Source: Sipunculus nudus
Taxonomy: Eukaryota > Annelida > Sipuncula > Golfingiida > Sipunculidae
Direction of reading: 5' to 3'
Assembly: GCA_026874595.1 (NCBI GenBank)
Contig: JAPPUL010000079.1
Location: 1,729,001-1,793,000, forward strand
DNA length: 64,000 nucleotides
Positions 55,148-64,000 of the stretch are shown here, piece by piece; position 1 is the stretch's first letter; every line of letters starts with the position of its first letter. The position numbers and the translations under genes are program-made. The notes beneath the pieces are model-generated. The model was given only the letters and a program-made list of their open reading frames with translations. It was not told where the DNA came from and did not search any database.

Positions 55148-56986
55148 ATGGGTCTTCAAATACGATATAAATGGTTTTGGATAGGACTTTTATTTTTCCT
55201 AGTGGTTATGTATTTTGCAGTGAGTGAGTTTGGGTATGCAGCAGGTGGTGGTAATTTAGGCGGTGAGGGTAAGGGAATAAATTTCCCAAGGGCACTGGAT
55301 AGTTATGAAGATAGACATCTTACTAGTATAATGGAGATACTAAAACATCGTATAGAAGTAGAGCCATTTAATTTGATAGCGAGTCTAATTTTCTTATGTG
55401 CGATAATGCATACATTCCGTAGTAGTGCAATTCTTAAGTTGGCTCATAAAGTAGAGAAAAGCTATAAGGAAAGAAAAGAAAAAGGGATAAAGAAAGGCAA
55501 AGATGCAAGACGTTTTCTTGCAGGCTATCTACATTTCATGGGAGAGGTTGAGGTAGTATTTGGGTTATGGGTAGCGGTATTGCTACTTGCGATGCTATTT
55601 TACTTTAAAGACTTAAGCATAGCAGTACAATATGTATCGTATAAGGTAAATTATACAGAGCCGATGTTTGTGGTGGTTATAATGACTTTGGCGGCAACCC
55701 GCCCGATCTTAGTGTTGTCGCGCCTTTTGATGTCGAAGGTGGCTCATTTGTATAAGGGAGACCTTGCGGTATGGTGGTTTACAATACTAACAGTAGGGCC
55801 AATTCTGGGTTCATTTATAACAGAGCCAGCCGCAATGACAATATCAGCATTAATATTAGCAGATAAATTTTATGAGCTTAACCCAAGCACAAAATTGAAA
55901 TATAGTACACTGGCTTTACTTTTTGTAAACATATCGGTAGGAGGGACATTCACTCATTTTGCGGCGCCACCTGTACTTATGGTAGCAGGGCCGTGGGATT
56001 GGGGTTTAACGTTTATGTTTATGAGCTTTGGAATCAAGGCGTTTTTTGGTATTTTGATATCTAACATTATCTATTGGCTAATATTCAGAGAGGAGTTTAA
56101 AGTTTTGCAGGAGAAGTATAGAATGATATCTATCCAAAAGACACTTGAAGAACGGTTTATAAAGAGAAAGCGTCTTGAGGAGAAATTCGATGAGATTGAG
56201 TATCGCGAGTCGTCAGAGCTTGACTTTAAAAATCGCTTTGAGAAAAAAGCAGCAGCAATAAAGCGTGCTTTAGCGGATAGATTGAGATGGCATATAAGGG
56301 ATGAGGATGTTGATAAAGGTCTTGTTATGAAGTCGTTTGACAATATGTTTGAAGAGGTTAAGGAGAATGAGATAAAAAAGACATTGCCCGGATTGCTACC
56401 TAAAGAAGAGCGGCCGTTTTATCCGGACCCGGATTGGGACAGACGTCGTGATAAAGTACCTGTTTGGATTATGATTATCCACATAGGTTTTTTAGTTTGG
56501 ACTGTTGTTAATGTGCATTATCCGGTTTTGTTTGTAGGTGGCTTTTTATTTTTTCTTGGTTTTGCAGATGTAACGTCGAAGTATCAGAATAGAATGGATC
56601 TTAGGCCGTCTCTTTTGGTTGGATTTTTTCTTGCAGGACTTGTTATTCATGGGGGATTACAAGGGTGGTGGATTGAGCCTGTTTTGAGCAATTTGACTGA
56701 GTTACCGCTTATGGTAGGAGCTATAGTTTTGACGGCGTTTAATGATAATGCGGCTGTTACGTATCTTAGTACACTTGTCCCTAATTTTAGTGATGCTTTA
56801 AAATATGCTGTTGTATCTGGAGCTGTTACTGGTGGAGGACTTACGGTTATTGCAAATGCACCAAACCCTGCAGGACAGTCTATTTTAAAGAAATATTTTG
56901 ATGGTGGCATATCTCCTTTAAGTCTTTTTATATATGCAATTATCCCAACTTTAATTATGGCCCTTATCTTCTTTTTTTGGAAATAA
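55148..56986 (+). CDS. Putative Na+/H+ antiporter, Pfam Na_H_antiport_3-like
   Basis: The 612-residue protein has an N-terminal signal-like segment, about 11 membrane helices and a long cytoplasmic charged loop (residues about 315-430). Motifs near the presumed ion path are FITEPAAMTISALILAD (about 222-238) and FNDNAAVTYLSTLVP (about 533-547), both like repeats of ion transporter (IT) superfamily re-entrant loops. The VSGAVTGGGLTVIANAPNPAG block is typical of the putative Na+/H+ antiporter family. Codons change from A/G-ended to T-ended along the gene. Ion identity is untested. Confidence 0.83.
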   Translation: MGLQIRYKWFWIGLLFFLVVMYFAVSEFGYAAGGGNLGGEGKGINFPRALDSYEDRHLTSIMEILKHRIEVEPFNLIASLIFLCAIMHTFRSSAILKLAHKVEKSYKERKEKGIKKGKDARRFLAGYLHFMGEVEVVFGLWVAVLLLAMLFYFKDLSIAVQYVSYKVNYTEPMFVVVIMTLAATRPILVLSRLLMSKVAHLYKGDLAVWWFTILTVGPILGSFITEPAAMTISALILADKFYELNPSTKLKYSTLALLFVNISVGGTFTHFAAPPVLMVAGPWDWGLTFMFMSFGIKAFFGILISNIIYWLIFREEFKVLQEKYRMISIQKTLEERFIKRKRLEEKFDEIEYRESSELDFKNRFEKKAAAIKRALADRLRWHIRDEDVDKGLVMKSFDNMFEEVKENEIKKTLPGLLPKEERPFYPDPDWDRRRDKVPVWIMIIHIGFLVWTVVNVHYPVLFVGGFLFFLGFADVTSKYQNRMDLRPSLLVGFFLAGLVIHGGLQGWWIEPVLSNLTELPLMVGAIVLTAFNDNAAVTYLSTLVPNFSDALKYAVVSGAVTGGGLTVIANAPNPAGQSILKKYFDGGISPLSLFIYAIIPTLIMALIFFFWK

Positions 56987-57045
56987 GTTTTTGAGAAATA
57001 AGCCAAAGAGATAAAAGAGAAGATAAAAGAGATTAGAGACTATAT

Positions 57046-57969
57046 TTATACTTTAGTAAGCCATTTGCTATACTTTTCAAGACGTCCTTTTACCACTTGA
57101 AAATAGATTCTTTGAATTTGTTTTGTTAGTTTGCCTATCTGTCCAGTGCCTATTAGTCTTCTGTCTATTTCCTTTATCCATGCAACTTGTACACCTGTTC
57201 CGCAGAAGAAGACTTCATCGGCTATATATAGCTCAGAACGTTCTATATTCCTCTCAATAACTTCTAATTTTAGTTCTTCACGAGCAAGTTCTATTATTGT
57301 ATTTCTTGTTATTCCTGCAAGTATTGACGCTGATAATGGTGGCGTTATTAGTTTGTCTTTCTTTACTATGAATATGTTTGCCGCTGAGCCTTCTGATACG
57401 TACCCCATATGGTCTAAGAATATTGCCTCATCATAATTATCAAGCATCGCCTCCGATTTGGCGAGTGCTGAGTTTATATATACGCCGGATGCCTTTGCTT
57501 TTGTCGGAATCATATTATCTGTTATACGCCTCCAGCTTGATATGCGACATTTTAATCCAAATTCTATGTCAAGATAATTTTCAAGCGGAATTATATATAT
57601 TGCAAGGCTATTTTTTACGTTATGTAGTCGAGGTGATAAAGATAAATCACTTTTATATAAAAAGGGTCTTATGTATATTCCATTTTTGTCTGCGTTCTTG
57701 CTTACTAGCTTTAGCGTTATCTCCATAAGCTCTGCAATACTGTACTTTGAACGCATTAATAGTATTTTTGAGGATTCCAAAAGTCTTTTGTAATGGTCTT
57801 CTAGTCTGAATAAATACATGCTATTTGTTAAGTCATCCCAATAACCACGAATACCGCCAAAACATGCTGTTCCGTATTGTAGAGCATGAGTTTGGATATT
57901 TATATTCGCTTCTTCAACCTGTACTATTTTATCTTTAAAGTATGCGTATCGTGCCTTTGTTTTATCCAT
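57046..57969 (-). CDS. ilvE: Branched-chain-amino-acid aminotransferase
   Basis: The 307-residue fold-type IV PLP enzyme transfers amino groups to and from Leu, Ile and Val. It has HALQYGTACFGGIRGY near residue 28, GIYIRPFLYKSDLSLS near 95, the Schiff-base Lys in MIPTKAKASGVYIN near 157, DEAIFLDHMGYVSEGSAANIF near 180 and the C-terminal EVFFCGTGVQVAWI. Length and motifs match group I IlvE. It lies convergent to the antiporter and divergent to nrdJ. Confidence 0.93.
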   Translation of the reverse strand: MDKTKARYAYFKDKIVQVEEANINIQTHALQYGTACFGGIRGYWDDLTNSMYLFRLEDHYKRLLESSKILLMRSKYSIAELMEITLKLVSKNADKNGIYIRPFLYKSDLSLSPRLHNVKNSLAIYIIPLENYLDIEFGLKCRISSWRRITDNMIPTKAKASGVYINSALAKSEAMLDNYDEAIFLDHMGYVSEGSAANIFIVKKDKLITPPLSASILAGITRNTIIELAREELKLEVIERNIERSELYIADEVFFCGTGVQVAWIKEIDRRLIGTGQIGKLTKQIQRIYFQVVKGRLEKYSKWLTKV

Positions 57970-58369
57970 AACCTTTTATTATTTTTTAATCTCCTTATCT
58001 TTAGGTTTTAGCAGTCTTTTAGCAGTCTTTAAATATACTCATTTTAGATTTAGTATAAATGTATATTTTTGTAATAAACTAGTTTGCTATAAATGTATAT
58101 TTTTGCAATAAATTGGTTGAATAGTTATAAAATTATATATATACTTAACTGCCCATTTTGAGTGCTTTTAAAGCCTGTGGATATACTCATTTTCAGTTGT
58201 TTATTTTTAATTAAATTTTACAAAATCTTTATATACCTAAAACTAAATGTCAACAATACTTTATAGCAACTCAGTGTTTTATAATAAAACTTTTTCTTTG
58301 CAAACATATGAACAAAATGTATATTTTATTAATTAATTATTAATTAATATGATATAATTGGGGGCTACG
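57970..58369. other. AT-rich divergent gap before nrdJ with imperfect direct repeats
   Basis: No gene is seen. TATAAATGTATATTTTTGTAATAAA at about 58040-58064 is repeated with few changes at about 58091-58115, and ATGTATATTTTATT recurs at 58318. These could bind a regulator of nrdJ or ilvE. No NrdR-box pair and no cobalamin riboswitch core was found. Confidence 0.5.
58350..58358 (+). promoter_or_regulatory. Extended -10 promoter overlapping the 5' end of nrdJ
   Basis: TGATATAAT (58350-58358) is an extended -10 element. Transcription would begin near 58365, leaving an almost leaderless mRNA if TTG 58370 is the start. No -35 is recognised. Confidence 0.45.
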
Positions 58370-61138
58370 TTGGAACAACACGCTAAAATTAGCAAGAACA
58401 TAATAAATAAGATGATCGAAAAAAGGAATAACGGGCTTGCTATTAAGCCTATGTTTAGTGACTATGACGGACATCCTTATGATCAAGTTGAATGGGAGCT
58501 TAGAAACGCATCTATTACTAACGAAAATAATGAAATCATTTTTGAGGCCAATAGCGTTGAGTTTCCTAAGGCGTGGTCACAGATTGCAACAAATGTAGTA
58601 GCTTCTAAATATTTTACTGGAGGGCCTGTTGGTTCTAAAGAGCGCGAGACTAGCGTTAAAGTTATGATTGAGCGTGTTGCAAGAACCATAGCAGATTGGG
58701 GCATGGAGGACGGATATTTTTGTGATGAAAGCTCTTGTAATGTATTTTACCGAGAGCTTAGCGATTTATTGCTAAATCAAAAGGCTTCATTCAATAGCCC
58801 TGTATGGTTTAATTGTGGGGTTGAAAGTAGTACGAACCAGTTTTCAGCATGTTTCATAAACTCAGTAGAAGACACGATGTCTTCGATATTAGATCTTGCA
58901 AAAACAGAAGGAATGCTTTTTAAATGGGGTTCAGGGACGGGAACTAACTTGTCTACGATAAGGTCCTCATCAGAAGGTCTTAGTGGGGGAGGGACTGCAT
59001 CGGGCCCGGTATCTTTTATGAAAGGTTATGATGCTTTTGCGGGAGTAATAAAGTCTGGTGGTAAAACTCGTCGTGCTGCAAAGATGGTTATACTTAATGC
59101 AGATCATCCAGATATCAAAGAATTTATAAATAGCAAGGCTTTGGAAGAGAAGAAAGCACATGCACTAATTAACGCAGGCTATGATGGATCATTTAATGGA
59201 GAGGCCTATAACTCTATCGCATTTCAAAACGCTAATCACAGCGTTCGAGTTGATGATGAGTTTATGGAACGAGCGACTAATGATAAAGAATGGAAAACTA
59301 AAGCAGTTGTGTCTAAAGAATACGTTTCATCTTTGAAGGCAAAAGAGTTGCTTATGGATATTGCTGATGCAACTTATGTTTGCGGTGATCCTGGTTTGCA
59401 GTTTGATACGACGATTAATAAATGGCATACTTGTCCAAACTCAGGTAAAATTAATTCTAGTAATCCTTGTTCTGAATATATGTTTTTGGATGACTCGGCC
59501 TGTAACTTGGCTTCATTGAATCTTATGAAGTTTAGAAGTGAAAACAAAAAAGGTACTACAGAAGAAGATACTTTTAATTTTGTAGGTTTTAGTTATGCAG
59601 TTTCAATAATGATTATTGCACAAGAAATACTTGTATCGCATGCGACGTATCCAGGACAAAAGATTACTCAAAATAGTCTTGACTATAGACCACTTGGTCT
59701 TGGTTATGCAAATCTTGGAGCACTTCTTATGTCGAAAGGCTATGCTTATGATAGTGTTGAGGGGAGAAATTATGCAGCGCTAATTACTTCTATAATGTGC
59801 GGGGCAGCCTATAAGATGTCTTCTATAATAGCAAGTGTGCAGGGCCCTTTCAAACATTACAAAATTAATTCAAAGCCAATGCTTAATGTAGTAGATATGC
59901 ATAGGAAAGCATCTTTGAAACTTATGGACTCTGTTGAGAAATTGGGACGAGACAAAGATAAAGCGGAGGCAAAAATACTTTTTGATATATCAAATACTTT
60001 ATGGGACGATGCTTATAATCTAGGGAAAGAGTATGGTTATAGGAACTCTCAAACGACAGTTCTAGCACCAACTGGTACTATTGCTTTTATGATGGATTGT
60101 GATACTACGGGAATTGAGCCTGACATTGCACTGGTTAAGTATAAAAAGCTTGTAGGGGGCGGGCTTTTAAAGATTGTAAATCAAACAATAGCAATGGCTT
60201 TGGAGAATTTTAATTACAAACAAGAGGAAATAAATAGTATTATAAAATATATAGATTCTAATGATACGATAGAAGGCTGTCCGGAACTTAAAAAAGAGCA
60301 TCTTAGTATTTTTGACTGTGCATTTAAACCGACTAATGGGACACGTAATATTAGCTATATGGGCCATATAAAAATGATGGAAGCAATACAGCCTTTTCTG
60401 TCAGGAGCAATATCAAAGACTATAAACATGGATAGCAGTGTAACTAAAGATGATATATACTATGCTCTTATTGAAGCTTGGAAACGAGGGCTTAAATCTA
60501 TAGCAATATATAGAGACGGTTCAAAGTTAGTGCAGCCCCTGTCTACAACAAAGGAAGATAAAACTAAAGAGAAAACGTCTCAAACGATAAAAAGACGAAT
60601 ACTGCCTGAGGAGCGCGAAGCTATTACTCATAAGTTTAGTGTAGGAGGGCATGATGGATATGTAACAGCAGGGATGTATAAGGATGGAACACTTGGCGAG
60701 CTATTTATTGTAATGGCAAAGGAGGGTTCTGTAGTATCTGGGCTTATGGATTCGTTTGCAACGTCTGTTTCGCTTGCCCTGCAATATGGAGTACCGCTTG
60801 AGATACTAGTAGATAAGTTTGTGCACACTCGCTTTGAGCCATCAGGCTACACATCAAATAAAGCAATACCTATAGCAAAGTCTATAATGGATTATATATT
60901 TAGGTGGCTTTCAATAAAGTTTCTAAATAAAAACCCTGTTGTGGCAGAGTTGGAGGATGATGTAGAGCTTAAAACGGCAGAAGGGTATGAAATAAGTAGT
61001 AGTAGTAATCATAAGGAAGAGGCTTTGTTTAAATATTCAAAAGATGCAAATCCTTGTGCGATATGCGGTTCTATAATGATAAGAAACGGAAGTTGTTATA
61101 GATGTTTAAATTGCGGTTCAACAAGCGGGTGTTCTTAG
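58370..61138 (+). CDS. nrdJ: Adenosylcobalamin-dependent (class II) ribonucleotide reductase
   Basis: NrdJ makes deoxyribonucleotides with an adenosylcobalamin-generated radical. The roughly 922-residue protein shows NQFSACFINSVEDT (redox Cys near 161), FKWGSGTGTNLSTIRS, NPCSEYMFLDDSACNLASLNL (radical Cys and second redox Cys) and APTGTIAFMMDCDTTGIEPD. The C terminus carries a Cys cluster, CAICG ... CYRCLNCG, used for re-reduction. The start is TTG 58370 or TTG 58358; the latter overlaps the -10 element. It gives the cobalt-cobalamin operon at 36-43 kb a direct use. No nrdR site is seen. Confidence 0.95.
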   Translation: MEQHAKISKNIINKMIEKRNNGLAIKPMFSDYDGHPYDQVEWELRNASITNENNEIIFEANSVEFPKAWSQIATNVVASKYFTGGPVGSKERETSVKVMIERVARTIADWGMEDGYFCDESSCNVFYRELSDLLLNQKASFNSPVWFNCGVESSTNQFSACFINSVEDTMSSILDLAKTEGMLFKWGSGTGTNLSTIRSSSEGLSGGGTASGPVSFMKGYDAFAGVIKSGGKTRRAAKMVILNADHPDIKEFINSKALEEKKAHALINAGYDGSFNGEAYNSIAFQNANHSVRVDDEFMERATNDKEWKTKAVVSKEYVSSLKAKELLMDIADATYVCGDPGLQFDTTINKWHTCPNSGKINSSNPCSEYMFLDDSACNLASLNLMKFRSENKKGTTEEDTFNFVGFSYAVSIMIIAQEILVSHATYPGQKITQNSLDYRPLGLGYANLGALLMSKGYAYDSVEGRNYAALITSIMCGAAYKMSSIIASVQGPFKHYKINSKPMLNVVDMHRKASLKLMDSVEKLGRDKDKAEAKILFDISNTLWDDAYNLGKEYGYRNSQTTVLAPTGTIAFMMDCDTTGIEPDIALVKYKKLVGGGLLKIVNQTIAMALENFNYKQEEINSIIKYIDSNDTIEGCPELKKEHLSIFDCAFKPTNGTRNISYMGHIKMMEAIQPFLSGAISKTINMDSSVTKDDIYYALIEAWKRGLKSIAIYRDGSKLVQPLSTTKEDKTKEKTSQTIKRRILPEEREAITHKFSVGGHDGYVTAGMYKDGTLGELFIVMAKEGSVVSGLMDSFATSVSLALQYGVPLEILVDKFVHTRFEPSGYTSNKAIPIAKSIMDYIFRWLSIKFLNKNPVVAELEDDVELKTAEGYEISSSSNHKEEALFKYSKDANPCAICGSIMIRNGSCYRCLNCGSTSGCS

Positions 61139-61140
61139 AT

Positions 61141-61716
61141 TTAGTATATATGGTATTTGTTGTAAACATCAATGCTTTGCGGATGAATAAAAAGGCCTTT
61201 ATTTATAAGGAATTGTAATTTATTTGAAATGACAGCAAAGACGGCTTTTTTAATGTTAGAAAGAGCAAGTGTAATAATATTTTGAGCTTGAACAATATTT
61301 CTAGTTGGCTCACAAAAGTCAGCAACAAAAATAACTTCTTCATAAATAGACATATTGACCCTGCCAAGAGTATGACTTTTGATAGCATTAATAATGTTGT
61401 GATCTTTAATGTTGAAAATATTGGTTGCAATTATGGCAGAAACCTTTGCATGTAAGAAAGCATGAGAACTTGCCTCAAGGGATGTGGGGATGTGCTTATG
61501 TTTGAGAGAATATTCTTTAAGCTGCTCTAAGGAAAGGTGTTTTGCACAATCATGAAGGAGTGCAGCAATATTGAGGATATTAATATCTAGGTTATGAGCA
61601 AGCCCAATTTTGCAAGCAGTCCTTGCAACTTCAATAGAGTGTAAATATCTACTATATTCAAGATGCTTTTTAATGTATGCTTTAATTTTGTCAATTAAAA
61701 TATGTTCCCTATCCAT
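61141..61716 (-). CDS. yqeK: HD-domain YqeK-type phosphohydrolase
   Basis: The 191-residue protein has the YqeK motif order: YLHSIEVARTACKIG near residue 20, ALLHDCAKHLS with the HD metal pair near 52, HAFLHAKVSA near 85 and IKSHTLGRVNMS near 113. YqeK enzymes symmetrically hydrolyse diadenosine tetraphosphate. Such genes usually neighbour nadD or rsfS; here the neighbours are nrdJ (tail to tail) and a penicillin-binding protein. T/C-ended codons fit the local minus strand. Confidence 0.85.
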   Translation of the reverse strand: MDREHILIDKIKAYIKKHLEYSRYLHSIEVARTACKIGLAHNLDINILNIAALLHDCAKHLSLEQLKEYSLKHKHIPTSLEASSHAFLHAKVSAIIATNIFNIKDHNIINAIKSHTLGRVNMSIYEEVIFVADFCEPTRNIVQAQNIITLALSNIKKAVFAVISNKLQFLINKGLFIHPQSIDVYNKYHIY

Positions 61717-61755
61717 AATGCTTGTAAGAGCTATTCCAAGAATGTGAATATTAAG

Positions 61756-61815
61756 TTATTAGTCTTAGAGTTATTAATCTTAGAGTTATTAATCTTAGAG
61801 TTATTAATCTTAGAT
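61756..61815 (+). repeat. Four-copy 15-bp tandem repeat between yqeK and the PBP gene
   Basis: Units TTATTAGTCTTAGAG, TTATTAATCTTAGAG (twice) and TTATTAATCTTAGAT tile 61756-61815 without gaps. It lies in the divergent intergenic region, so it could sit in the promoter of either gene. Confidence 0.92.
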
Positions 61816-61885
61816 AGTAAATAATTATTAATATAAAATAAATAAAAAACCGTCATAAGAAAGAATAATAGGATTATTTTAAGAC

Positions 61886-63514
61886 ATGGTGCTACCAAAC
61901 AAATCTAGATATATATTTATACTGCTTATTATAGTACTGCTTTTTATGGCAGTCAGTGTGCGTTTTATATACATTGCCCTATCAGGAGGCCAGACAAAGG
62001 GATTAATCAATAAAGGAATAACTAGTTTAAGAGGGGACATATACGACCTGCGGGGGCGAGTACTTGCAACAAATGAGTTAAGTTATTCAATATTTGCAAA
62101 TCCGAAAGATTTCGATGAAAAAGAGCTTAAAGAGAAACTAGGCAAGCTTGCAAATCTACTTGGGATAAAAGAGAAGCGACTAATAGAGAAGTTTAATTTA
62201 AACAAGAGTTTTAATTGGTTAAAACGGAGGATAAAAGGAGAGCAAGCAACTGAGATAAGGAATTTAAACATGGAAGGGATATATGTAAGGGAAGAGTATA
62301 AGCGAGTCTATCCTCAGGAGTTATTGTCGCATGTACTTGGCTTTACAAATATAGATAACGAAGGGATAGAGGGGATAGAGTATTACTATGAAAAGGAGCT
62401 TAGAGCAGGAGATATGGGAGGAGGTGAGGCTTTTAGAGATTTTCTAAAGAAGGGAAATAATATATACCTAACAATAGATTATGACATACAAAAGGTATCA
62501 GAGTTGGTGCTTCGTAATAATATATTAAAGTATGGAGCAGATGAGGGAAGTATAATAATCATGGAAAGCGGTAGCGGAGAGATAAGAGCGTTTACAAACT
62601 ATCCAAGATATAATAATAACGAGTACAGTAAATATGCAAAAGGACTTTTCTTAAATAAAGGGATATCGAGTTACTACTCACCGGGCTCAATAATGAAAGT
62701 ATTCACAGCAGGAATGTTATTTGAAGAGGGATTACTTAGTGAAGATAAGTATTTTTATTGTCCAGGGAGTATAAAGGTACGCGGCCGACTTATAAGGTGC
62801 CATAAGGAGCATGGAAGGATAAGCTTAGGGGATGTAATAAGGAAATCGTGTAATGTAGGCATAGTGAAGGCATCTTTTTTACTTGATAGGTTAAAGTTTT
62901 ATAAATATCTAAAGGAGTATGGTTTTGGGAAAAAGACAGGGATAGACTTACCGGGAGAGATAGTAGGACGTATACCGAGGTTAAAAGATATAAATAAGTT
63001 ATCGAAGTCTATGTTGTCAATAGGTTATGAATTGGGGGTCACGCTAATCCAGTTGACGAGCAAGGCAGGAGTTTTTGCAAATGGTGGTTTATTGTATAAG
63101 CCTAAGATAGTAAAGCGAATAACAAATAGTAGAGGAGAAGATCTTAAATTAGATAAGAGTGAAGATGATGGCAGACGGATATTATCTAAAAAGACGTCAG
63201 ATAAGATATATACTTTGCTAAGAGGGGTATTAGAAGAAGGGGGGACAGGACATAACGCAATGATAAAGGGTCTTGACCTTGCGGGCAAAACGAGTACAAG
63301 CAATATATATAATATAGAAGAAAAGTCCTTTTCAAAGGACAAAGTAAACACATCGTTTATAGGCTTTGTCCCGTATAATGAAAAAATATTAACAGTGCTT
63401 GTTTTTATGAGGAATCCTCAAAAAGGGCCAAAGTCAGCAGCAGGAGTTGCGGCTCCAGTATTTAGGGATTTGACGATGAAGTTACTTGACAATGGCTTTA
63501 TAGTTACGAAGTGA
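61886..63514 (+). CDS. Class B penicillin-binding protein (FtsI/SpoVD-like transpeptidase) with altered KTG
   Basis: The 542-residue protein has an N-terminal membrane anchor (residues 9-32), a pedestal with LRGDIYDLRGRVLATNE, and the transpeptidase domain. Active-site motifs are SPGSIMK (Ser268, Lys271), SCN (321-323) and AGKTSTS (468-472). The third motif is usually KTGTA; here Gly is Ser470 (AGT, 63293-63295). This motif lines the beta-lactam pocket, so the change could alter penicillin binding. It crosslinks peptidoglycan, probably for division or elongation. No mraW, ftsL or mur genes are adjacent, so FtsI or PBP2 roles cannot be separated. Confidence 0.85.
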   Translation: MVLPNKSRYIFILLIIVLLFMAVSVRFIYIALSGGQTKGLINKGITSLRGDIYDLRGRVLATNELSYSIFANPKDFDEKELKEKLGKLANLLGIKEKRLIEKFNLNKSFNWLKRRIKGEQATEIRNLNMEGIYVREEYKRVYPQELLSHVLGFTNIDNEGIEGIEYYYEKELRAGDMGGGEAFRDFLKKGNNIYLTIDYDIQKVSELVLRNNILKYGADEGSIIIMESGSGEIRAFTNYPRYNNNEYSKYAKGLFLNKGISSYYSPGSIMKVFTAGMLFEEGLLSEDKYFYCPGSIKVRGRLIRCHKEHGRISLGDVIRKSCNVGIVKASFLLDRLKFYKYLKEYGFGKKTGIDLPGEIVGRIPRLKDINKLSKSMLSIGYELGVTLIQLTSKAGVFANGGLLYKPKIVKRITNSRGEDLKLDKSEDDGRRILSKKTSDKIYTLLRGVLEEGGTGHNAMIKGLDLAGKTSTSNIYNIEEKSFSKDKVNTSFIGFVPYNEKILTVLVFMRNPQKGPKSAAGVAAPVFRDLTMKLLDNGFIVTK

Positions 63515-63566
63515 GTTTTTACAAAGTGGGGTTTTACGAAGCGGGGTTTTACAAAAAAATTAAATA

Positions 63567-63947
63567 TTATGGTTTTATTATATAAGCTTTTTTTGGGACG
63601 TCAAGGAAGATGCTGCAATTGTATCCGAGAATATCTTTCTCGCCATAGAAGAAGTAGGGGAAATTAGTTTTGGGAGAATTATTATGTAAGCTAACTAGGT
63701 CAAGCTGCATAATTTTGAAAATTCTATGAGCGATTTTATTATAAATGGCCTCAGAAGTAATAATAGAATCGAGTTCAATATCGATGCTAATTTCGTTTAT
63801 GTCGATAGAATAATCTTTTCTAATGCGAAGGCGATGTATGGGAAAAGGGTTTAAGAGCAAAAGTAAAGTATCTCTTAGTTTAATTTCCTTTGAGGAGAAT
63901 TTGTGTTTGGGAATATTTTTATCAACGGTATAAATTTGAAAGATCAT
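63567..63947 (-). CDS. Protein of unknown function (126 aa)
   Basis: Starts at ATG 63947 with GAGGG seven bases upstream. The product is 126 residues, with alternating strands such as IFQIYTVDKNI, SIDINEISIDIELDS and CSIFLDVPKKAY. No signal peptide, membrane helix or known motif is seen. T/C-ended codons fit a genuine minus-strand gene here. The gap before it (63515-63566) has a 15-base direct repeat (GGGGTTTTACGAAGC-like). Confidence 0.55.
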   Translation of the reverse strand: MIFQIYTVDKNIPKHKFSSKEIKLRDTLLLLLNPFPIHRLRIRKDYSIDINEISIDIELDSIITSEAIYNKIAHRIFKIMQLDLVSLHNNSPKTNFPYFFYGEKDILGYNCSIFLDVPKKAYIIKP

Positions 63948-64000
63948 ATAAAACCCTCTAACATTGTTAACAACCTAGCTATCTACCATAATAGGCGGTA

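Noticed and set aside
57970-58369. Second cobalamin riboswitch before nrdJ
   Set aside because: No ACTGT box, B12 box or closing stems could be found in this AT-rich stretch.

Overview
The window reads as chromosomal DNA of an AT-rich, Gram-negative bacterium, most likely a spirochaete. The best clue is RpoB: its rifampicin-binding segment carries Asn (codon 23764-23766) where E. coli has Ser531, a change known from naturally rifampicin-resistant spirochaetes. A Crp-type protein with two cNMP domains around a TPR, an adjacent cheW, several signal-bearing beta-barrel proteins and a membrane pyrophosphatase fit that placement. I cannot assign a genus. No phage, insertion sequence, CRISPR array or rRNA gene was seen. 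The window is a core-genome stretch with unusual leaders and some odd proteins.

Layout. 1-4.3 kb: truncated radical SAM gene, TauE/SafE permease, an array of 34 tandem 16-bp units each carrying a Shine-Dalgarno-like core, a small DUF1634-like membrane protein fed by the last unit, then a HAD phosphatase and a TPR lipoprotein. 4.5-8.9 kb: aroQ-efp-accB-accC plus a histone-deacetylase-like hydrolase; the AccB-like protein lacks the biotinyl lysine. 9-17 kb: exported unknown, 56-aa zinc-ribbon gene, CtpA-type protease, class V aminotransferase, cNMP-TPR-cNMP regulator, K+-dependent-type pyrophosphatase. 17-28.7 kb: cheW, then on the minus strand tRNA-Thr, tRNA-Trp, secE, nusG, rplK, rplA, rplJ, rplL, rpoB, rpoC. 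29-35.3 kb: ribBA, xer recombinase, aroB, a duplicated winged-helix membrane protein, and a PseG-like/methyltransferase pair that looks like one gene split at an A6 tract.

35.6-43.7 kb: a sigma70-type promoter and a cobalamin riboswitch (with a candidate L5-L13 kissing pair that differs from the consensus yet stays complementary) lead a run of genes: an outer-membrane barrel, a cbiM-cbiN fusion, cbiQ, cbiO, cbiK, cbiL, a WecG/TagA-like transferase and mtnA. This looks like a cobalt-uptake and corrin-entry operon. Its logic is matched at 58 kb by nrdJ, an adenosylcobalamin-dependent ribonucleotide reductase. 43.7-50.2 kb: cvpA, a FecR-domain protein fused to a probable barrel, another barrel, aconitase. 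50.5-64 kb: lipoprotein, galU, IPT/beta-propeller protein, cysteine-free U32-family protein, MEMO-family protein, Na+/H+ antiporter, branched-chain aminotransferase, nrdJ, yqeK, a penicillin-binding transpeptidase with KTS in place of KTG, and a small unknown.

Two global features stand out. First, many 5' leaders and some gene ends contain short tandem duplications (9-17 bp), often repeating the ribosome-binding region. Second, codon choice depends on block as well as gene: isoleucine is mostly ATA in genes following the local majority direction and ATT/ATC in genes against it. Thus + strand cheW and cvpA look unlike the + strand genes just upstream of them.
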